A stretch of 64,000 nt of DNA from Dicyema japonicum (Eukaryota; Dicyemida; Rhombozoa; Dicyemidae), in assembly GCA_011109175.1 (NCBI GenBank), contig RDEW01000019.1, positions 714,145 through 778,144 of the forward strand. Reading direction: 5' to 3'. Below the pieces are notes generated by a model, which was not told the DNA's origin, made no database searches, and saw nothing but the letters and a program-made list of their open reading frames with translations. Shown here in pieces: positions 56,441 to 64,000 of this stretch. How positions within the stretch are numbered: the stretch's first letter is position 1; the number at the start of each line of letters is the position of its first letter. A program made the position numbers and the translations under genes.

Positions 56441-57503
56441 ATGAACTGTGACGAATTGAACCTTAGACTAGAGCTATATGCCAAATCAGGACTTTACAAC
56501 GGTAAGTCATAAATTAACAGTCAGAAATGTACCTTGTAATAAAGGAGTTAATGTCACGTGGGACAATTCCGACAGTAAAACAGCGAAGTTACATGTCAAT
56601 TGCCTTCAAACACAAAATATCAGGAACAAGGCAATCCTGTAAGGCTTTAAGTCACCTACTACAAACACCGGATGATCGCAACGATAAAGCTTTGTTGGAA
56701 TGTCTTCGTGAATACAAAGAGAATGTACATAATTGGTCATTTTTGTAGGTAATCAAAGAAATGGAGGATATTTGCGTTGAAGAAATGCAAATTATTAAAG
56801 ATTTGATCAAAAAGTGTGACGACGACGACCAGGCCCACGTGTTCTACCTTAAACAGTCAGTTTTTTAGATTTATTTACATTCTATTATTCGCATATAACC
56901 ATCTATTTTAAGGTGGTTAACCTATTTTTGAAATATATATTTATTTGTATTTCATTGTGAATACTTTTAATTGTTTTTGCTTCCACCTTTTATTGACGTC
57001 AATTAATCGCTATTTTCAGTGCTGCTGGCTTATTTTAGAAACACACTTAGATGAAGCTTATTGAATGAGTTATTGATAATATTAAATGTGCGTTAGTAAG
57101 CTGTGATGTGCTTAAATAGTCAATTAGTAGTTATTTACAGTGTTCAATATTCATTAATAGGATTGGAGATTGCTGTCGGTACATGGCCGAGGTACTTCCT
57201 AATGAGAAGAGAGAGGCCTACGTACAGGAGTCTCAAGAAGCTTACGAGTCAGCGCTTGCGATTTCGCAGAGTTTCTCACCGACGGATATTGGACGCCTGG
57301 GACTGGCTCTGAACGCCTCTGTGTTTTACTGCGAGATTTTGGAGGACAAACAGAAGGCTTGTAACCTCGCCAAGGTGACCTTTGATGAAGCTATTTGCTC
57401 CTTGGATTCTCTGAATGGGGTTCTCAATTCTGAGGTGTCACTTATTGTACAGCTTATAAGAGATAACCTACAGCATTGGAATTCTGAATTTATTGGTTGC
57501 TAA
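56441..57503 (+). CDS. 14-3-3 protein
   Basis: Exons 56441-56501, 56525-56724, 56749-56855 and 57161-57503, with introns of 23, 24 and 305 nt, give an intact 236-aa protein (family about 245). The ligand groove is kept: Lys in SIAFKHKISGTRQS (Lys49) with Arg (Arg56), Arg-Tyr in GDCCRYMAEVLP (Arg127/Tyr128), and Asn in LGLALNASVFYCEI (Asn173). The end LIRDNLQHWNSEF matches LLRDNLTLWTSD. 14-3-3 dimers bind phosphoserine/threonine motifs in many signalling proteins in the cytosol. The usual acidic C-terminal tail is almost absent (ends NSEFIGC). The N-terminal dimer helix is divergent. The isoform cannot be assigned, and the sequence is more divergent than typical animal isoforms. Confidence 0.95.
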
Positions 57504-60215
57504 TTTTTTTGTATTTGTAGATGGAAGTGAACTATCTTAACTCTTTAGTTACTTCACGTAGTTAACTCATATTTTCTCTAATACAATTTTTTGGAAACAT
57601 TTTTTTGTAATTTTTTGTGGCTATTTTTATTCATTTGGTAAACTGTTCATCGTATGGTCATGATTGTGAGCGGATTTACTCACCAACCGACGCTCTTTTC
57701 TGCTGTCCTTTTTTACATCCGGTCATCACTTCTTTTGTGTGCAAAAGTGCTAAGAATTTTTTCTCGATAGACTCCAAGGCTTCTTTTCAATAGTTAAAGG
57801 CGAATTTCTTAGTGATGATCTATCGCTCGATATTTAAAATGATTTTTTTCCTAATAAAGTTAATATCTCAAAAAATTAAAATGTATTATTTATAAGTGAA
57901 TATTTTAAAATTTCTTCAATTTGATGTGATCCGAGATTTTGCTAATTATTTATACGACACATTCACCTGGAGACAAGGGAGAGTTCTGGAAAATACGAAT
58001 CACTCAGGGAAACTTCCATTTCGTTCTTTCTACTGTGAAGACTTCAGAATCATGCGAGAGATGACGGACACCTTTCTCGCCAATATTGGACGAAGGTTAT
58101 TTGGAAGGGGATTACATCTGGGCTTGGACTCTACACCTGGACCTTCCTTTATTTATTTTCTGTCTTATGATGTGTCCTGGATCTATGATTTTCTCCTAAA
58201 ACCGTCGATCCGATCCTACACAGTTTCTTTAATTAGTACTAGCAGCATATTTTCTTAGACCATCACTCTATAAAAGTCCATATATTAATGTTTTATTGAT
58301 GAGAATTATTGAATTTAATTGATAAAAGTCAATAAACTTTAATGTTATTGAAAGTTCAATGTAGTTAAATCAACCTTATTATTTTTTCGCTTAGTTTATT
58401 AAATTTAAGGGTGCTAAGTGGTTCATCAGGTGGAAGATTGAGGTGGTGAAGCACCCCTATTGCACTAAATGTTTCTTCGCTTCATGGGAAATGCGAGACC
58501 ATACCTTCCTTTATCTTGTAAACATGGGAGAGATGATGGAATAAGAAGAAATCAGAACCACACATGTTTACAAGTAGGAGGTAGCATTGGATTCACATTA
58601 CCCTTCCTCTTTGCGAATTGAACATATCAACCTACTCTGGTGGAATTCCTTCTCTTCTACGGATCAGTTGCTATTCACTTTTGAGTGGGAATCAAGAAAC
58701 TCATTTTGGGTAGGTTTATCTATAAAGAGAAATCCTGATCGGTTGTGAAGAAAAACACCCAGGTCAAGTTCCCCCGCAGAAATTCAAGGAGAAACTTATA
58801 GAAGCAGGTAGGATCACTGGCAAAGTACATAGGAGAGTCCCTGAGATCACTTAATTAGTAATATCAAACGTGGGCCATAAATCGATTTTTCTCGCTACTG
58901 GCACAAAGCAGACTGGTGATAAAGAACCGCTGCCTCAGAATCAGAGCCCTCACAATTACGGAAAACGGTAAATGTTGTGTCATAATGGATCACCTAATAG
59001 ATCATAGCTAGAATTATTCCCAAGATATGAGAAGTTTTTCTTATCTAAATTATTTAGATTCCAACGTAACCGCTCACAATGTTCCCAATTTTTCAATTAT
59101 AGCTCAAACAAAGTCTGATTCAACAATTGTCTTCGGAATACAGTACAACCTAAAATTCCTGAGTCGTTTAAAAAATTGGATTTTACACGAACAGGAGTTC
59201 CCCGTGAGCGTAAATAAGGTTAAATAGAATTATTACCTGAAAATCAATTGTAGCCAAATATATCACGACTTGGTCACTCAAAGTTTGATATTTTTTCGTT
59301 ACATTTTTTCAGCTTTTGCGGAAGTCAATACAGGGCGAGTGACTATCTGTAATTTAGAAATATAATCTTATCTTAGCGGACGGATATCACAGCACGTGAA
59401 AATCACAAAAAATATTATCAAATACCTTATCCAGTTTCTTTACTGTACTCTAGTTTATTAGAATTCAAGATTTTGTGATTGAAATGAGAATTGAAACCCA
59501 AATCTTAGTATTAAACGCTTCCTTGGATCTTTATTTGAACTACTACATTGGAAGAAAAATGATGACGGACTTGGAAACTTAAAATTAATTTATTTACCTC
59601 CTTTCCCTTCAAACGAAGGAAACCGATGGCTAACAAAAATGTAACCACCATAGACGGATGTTCCCAGATATCCGATAGGTTGATCACGGAGGAAAAACAG
59701 ATGGGAAGACTAAACATGAGAGAAGGTAATCTGTCACAAGAGAAGTCAACATGAAGGTCAAAGTATCCTCGGTTTATAGAAAAGATTTAAGGAGATATGA
59801 TTTGTCCATCAGAGTAGAGATTATCTTTTTTTATTAGTGAAAATCGAAATGCAATGAGTTGGATAGTCTGACTTTTTTACATTTTTCTAAAAATTACAGT
59901 TAGAGCATCCTGAAATGATCTCTCGTTGGAAGTTTTTTGACTCCTAACGGAGGTGATCAGTTAGTATTTTCAGACAACCAGCAATTTTTCTAAGGTCAGA
60001 GTTTTGGATTTGGTTTTCAAGTGGGTCACTAGCTCATGAATGAAAACTACAATTGTAGCCAACAGTAACCTTCTCTCACTTAAAAAAAAGACTAGTGGCT
60101 ATGGGACGAGCGTTAAGCATACAATTAATTTTTAAAATATAAGTAATTAATATTGATTTTTACTGATAAAAACCTTTTTTTAAAAACCAAATATATTTAA
60201 ACGCAAAAACTAAGT
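57504..60215. other. Intergenic; a few unassigned frames
   Basis: A 120-codon frame at 57896-58258 (TDTFLANIGRRLFGRGLHLG) has no recognisable family and may be a retroelement scrap. An exact 12-bp inverted repeat, cttgtaaacatg / catgtttacaag, lies at 58515-58526 and 58563-58574. A 66-codon frame at 59027-59227 is AT-driven. No gene is claimed. Confidence 0.4.
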
Positions 60216-60219
60216 TAAC

Positions 60220-60345
60220 AACTGCTGGTTGCTCCTATAATTGAAAACGCGTTATCCCTCTTACGATTTGCAAAGAAATACGCTCAATGAGCCATCTCCT
60301 TTTTCTCCTATCGTTTTTTTTCTTCGCAACGAGCGAGCCGATACT
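60220..60345 (-). mobile_element. REL-type retroelement, terminal fragment
   Basis: The minus strand reads ERISLQIVRGITRFQL then a stop; it is homologous to 44890-45045, with flanking gcaaagaaatacgctcaat shared. Confidence 0.65.
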
Positions 60346-60551
60346 GTTTAGCAGGGTCAGTGACCAGCTTCCAATGATTCCTGTCGTTTCGACTGCCACT
60401 GGTTCGAAGATGAATTGTCCTCCAAGACATGCGTATTTTTATCTAATAAAAACTAATTAAGAAATATTTTAGATGTAAAATAAATTAATTACATTTATTT
60501 CCAGATAAATAAAAAATAAGATTATTTAAAAATTGCATTATCGCATTTTTT

Positions 60552-63500
60552 ATGTGTGATCGTTTGGTCAAAAGTGGTTCCATTTTAACCAAGTACGGAA
60601 AATTTATTTCTCGTCATCCATGGGAAATAATCGTTCTTAGCATAATCTCTACCTCTGTTGTTATGATGATCTGCTTTCCACATTCTCATTCTATGACTTA
60701 TGCGGTTATTTTTTATTCTGATTTTAGAGCGAAAAATCTGAGTGGCTATCAATCTGCATAGTGAAAATGCTGGCAGTGATAAACGTGTATATTGAACTAC
60801 GGAAATTAACAAATATTCCTCAAAAATTCATTATTGGTTGGTTTACCCACGTGACTATAGGATTCATGATTATTGCAACGTTCCTAACTTCCTTCACCTT
60901 TGCAAGTGCAGCTGTTTCGCTGTTTAGCTCGGAAGTGTCTTCTTTAAAGTAATATTCTAATTTTCATGTATTTTGCGGTTAGTTTTTGTAGCTTTATCAT
61001 TTTTGGCTCAGTTTAGTGTTATCTATCTGTTAAACCAGAATACATGGGGTTTATATTTTATTCCACCTTGGGTTGTTGTGTTTTTGCCTTACCATTAGTT
61101 TTTATGGTTATTTTTCTGACCTATTTACACAGGCATTTTATTTCTTTCATACTTACTGTTTTGTATGACTGATGGTTTTTACTTTCTTATTTGAAGATTT
61201 ACGTGCGATAAAATATTTTTCTATGTGTTTTACATGGGTGAACAGTAGCTGAATTAATTTTTGTTATCAGTGTTGCCTTTATGATGGTATTGTTTTTTAG
61301 CTATTTATATGGGCGTTTAGATTTTACATATTTGGTTTTTTGATTAAGTTTGCCTTAGAATTATTGTTTTTGAGGATGATTGTTTATTTGAACTAATTAA
61401 GTGGGCATTTATGTTTTACATACTTGAGCAGGGTTTTGATTTATTCACCTTAGCTTTATGGGTTTTATATGACTGATTTTTTAAAGCTATTTATATGGGC
61501 GTTTGCATTTCACATTCTTTGAGTCTTGATTTATTTTACCTCAGATTTATTGGTTTTATAAGGCTAATTGTCCATTTGAACTATTCACTTAGGCTTTTTT
61601 ATGTTTACATACTTGAGCAGGTTTTGATCAGTTTACCCTAGCAATATTGTCTTTATATGACCGATTGTCTTTTGAACTATTTACACTTATGCTTTTTATG
61701 TTATACATACTTGATCATGGTTTTGATCAGTTTACCCTAGCAATATTGTCTTATATGACCAATTGTCTTTTGAACTATTCACATATGCTTTTTATGTTAT
61801 ACATACTTGACCATGGTTTTGATCAGTTTACCCTAGCAATATTGTCTTATATGACTAATTGTCTTTTTGAACTATTTACATAGGAATTTTATGTTTTACA
61901 TATTTGAGCAGGGCCTTGATTCGTTTACCCTATAAATATTGGTTTTATATGACTGATAGTTTCTTTGAGCTATTTTGTGGGTATTTTATGCTATTCAGCA
62001 TTGGTATTGGTTTTGATTCAATTTATAATAGTCACCCTTATGTAGTGGTGACTGTTTATGCTATTTACAAGGCCTTTTAATATATTGCATATTTGGGTGG
62101 ATTTGCTGATTTCACTTAGTCTTTATCTTCATTAAATAATTAATTTATTATAAGCATTTTTAAATGACGAAAGCAATTTCAACTGCGGTTAAACTTTATT
62201 GTTATGTCTACGCCATATTCTCCACAGTCCTTACAATTAACCTCATCCACGTGGCCTTGATTTCTATAGTCTTTCTTATTTATGTCGGTTTTATTTGCGG
62301 GTGTATATGTTATGAAAACATTTTTTATCAATATTAAATTTATTCAAAATAGAGTTTATTTTTAATTTTAGTAAGGCGATGCCATTCTTGCTGGTTTTGG
62401 TAGACATATCACAGCCAAGTGCATTGGTTATGTACACATTTAACAAACGGGTAGTTTTTACTGTTTATTGCAGGAGTCTTCACTCGCCAAAGCTATTAGT
62501 ATGCTTGGCCCATCTATGATCAAAAACGCAATTATTGAGGCTGTTGTCATCGGGTCTGGCTTTCTCATTGGTATTTTTAATTTTTATTCTCCAAATTTCC
62601 CGCTTAAATTTACCGATCATAATTTATTCCTTAACAATTAGGAACTTGCACTTTTTAAATTTGCGACCTTTTAAAAGTGCTTAACTACTCATTCCGGTTG
62701 AGATTTGGATTGAGCCATGTTTAACTAATGCTTGTACTTACTATCTCTTAGTGTCCTATTTATCCCATCTTTATAAACATAACTATTGTAGGGAATAATA
62801 GACTGGTGAGGGAAATATGCTTGTTTGGATCATTATTGGTGCTAATAAATACAATAGCCTTCTTGAGTTTCTTTGCAAGCTGTCTGTCAATAATAAGTGA
62901 GGTAATCCTTATTACTATTAATTGATTGGTAAACCAGACCGAAATAGCTTTAATGAAAAGTTAGCGGACAACCAAGTACCGTGTTCCAGGCAATCTTATA
63001 ATCTGAGAATCCACTTCATTATTGTAAGTTTCTTTGATATTTTATTTATTTTAAATAATTTATATTAATTTAATTATTTTTTTAATTTATTTAAATTTAA
63101 TATATTAATCGCAATACGTTATATTAAACTTAAATGTAACCACAACCTTCAATTCTTCAATTAATTATATTTAAATCTGTACATATGGCCAAATATAAAA
63201 TTGCTTGTTATATACGCATTTTATATTGTATCTTGTTATATATTTTTTTAAATTTTCTATAATTATTAATACAATTTACATTCTGCTCTAATTAATTTTA
63301 TTTACTGACACACATCTTTATTGTTTACTAAAATTATTTTAAATATATTTTATCAATAAACTTTCTTCATTTAAAATTTACTATAATCAAATTAATTCGT
63401 TGCTTGTTTAAAGCATTTACGCTTTTCCCGTAAGCTTTTTTATATAGGTCATCCGCTGTTTTTTCCTTAATAAGACTGCCTAGGAAGCATAATTCCCTAT

Positions 63501-64000
63501 AATTAATGTAAAAAAATTATGACAAAAATCATTTAATTTTAAATTAAATTTATCTTTATTATTTTATATTTTTAATAAATTTTAATCTCTTTTATTTATG
63601 GTATGGTCCTATTTCTCGCTGCAGTTTGTTAATTTTAATTATTTTAGTCGATTCTTGTTTTGTTTGCAAGCCAATATGACAACTTTTTCAACACAACGTT
63701 ACAGTCGGCGCATTATTCATACAAGTTTGTAGAGTATTTTATTCAGAATATGGCGATTTTCATTGGATGACTTTGCCGTAATTGTAGTGATATTCTGTCT
63801 CGTGTTGAAATACTTTTTATACGACACATATCATGATTTGCCTTTTATTAAACTACCATTTTTTAACAATGAATTGGAACTAAAGCCACAGAAGGAGATT
63901 CGGAGAAAAATCTTAAAGAGTCCCACATCAACTAGTTTTTCGACTGAATTTCCCGCCAACGATTTAAGTTTCACATCGAACAATATTTCACAACAATTTC
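60552..64000 (+). CDS. HMGCR: HMG-CoA reductase, N-terminal membrane half (runs off the window)
   Basis: Exons 60552-60704, 60728-60948, 62372-62450, 62474-62570, 62792-62901, 62961-63023 (least certain), 63648-63724 and 63747 to beyond 64000. Introns are 23, 1423, 23, 221, 59, 624 and 22 nt, all phase-compatible. The protein aligns with the human enzyme from residue 1: KFISRHPWEIIVLSIIS (first membrane helix, human FVASHPWEVIVGTVTL), then VKMLAVINVYIELRKL, KAMPFLLVLVDISQPSALV, AISMLGPSMIKNAIIEAVVI and REICLFGSLLVLINTIAFLS, the sterol-sensing domain in the ER membrane, and FAVIVVIFCLVLKYFLYDTY (last helix). The loop after the first helix is much shorter than in vertebrates. The catalytic domain, which makes mevalonate from HMG-CoA with NADPH, lies beyond the window. 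ATG 60552 is the natural start. Confidence 0.93.
61070..62130. repeat. Degenerate minisatellite inside HMGCR intron 2
   Basis: A unit of roughly 90-100 bp containing ttttatgttatacatacttg, gttttgatcagtttacccta and gaactatttaca recurs about ten times. The central copies (about 61580-61900) are near identical and the outer ones decayed. Some units can be translated as a repeating hydrophobic peptide, but the array lies between two well-placed splice sites, so it is read as intron. Confidence 0.85.

Noticed and set aside
61647-61883. 78-codon repetitive hydrophobic frame
   Set aside because: It lies in the HMGCR intron-2 minisatellite, between firmly placed splice sites, and open reading is a by-product of the repeat.

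Overview
This is AT-rich animal nuclear DNA. The strongest clue to the source is intron size. In every gene that can be aligned by eye to a known family, most introns are only 20-33 nt long with GT..AG ends (one looks GC..AG). Introns of about 20-30 nt are characteristic of dicyemid mesozoans, and together with a POU-homeobox gene, a BRICK1 gene and an HMG-CoA reductase gene they point to a dicyemid or close relative. That assignment is inference; the short introns are seen directly.

Layout. 1-9.4 kb is a transposon graveyard: a Tc1/mariner element nested in a hAT-like element, a decayed hAT with a perfect 8-bp target duplication, and fragments of two retroelement families. 9.42-17.22 kb (minus strand) holds a giant internally repetitive gene: about ten 37-aa repeats, then about 20 copies of a 98-aa repeat, each copy being one 294-nt exon plus one 27-nt intron. 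20.5-22.5 kb has an intact BRICK1 gene facing a serine/acidic-rich gene tail to tail; 40.7-41.75 kb carries a second, inverted copy of the same pair. 23-32 kb is mostly LINE fragments. 34.9-38.3 kb is a nearly complete but frameshifted R2-like non-LTR retrotransposon. 38.6-39.3 kb is a divergent POU-homeobox gene. 40-44 kb has two tRNA-headed SINEs and a LINE. RPS5 lies at 47.6-48.3 kb; a complete 1711-bp Ginger-like DNA transposon with an apparently intact, five-intron integrase gene lies at 54.0-55.7 kb; 14-3-3 lies at 56.4-57.5 kb; and the membrane half of HMG-CoA reductase runs from 60.55 kb off the right edge.

The housekeeping genes (RPS5, 14-3-3, BRICK1, HMGCR) are single unrelated loci, not a pathway or operon. 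The family containing the giant array also has members beside both BRICK1 copies and at 33.3 kb, so the window records spread and amplification of one lineage-specific protein family. Exon borders, repeat counts and identities were all worked out by eye; fragment borders of decayed elements are approximate.
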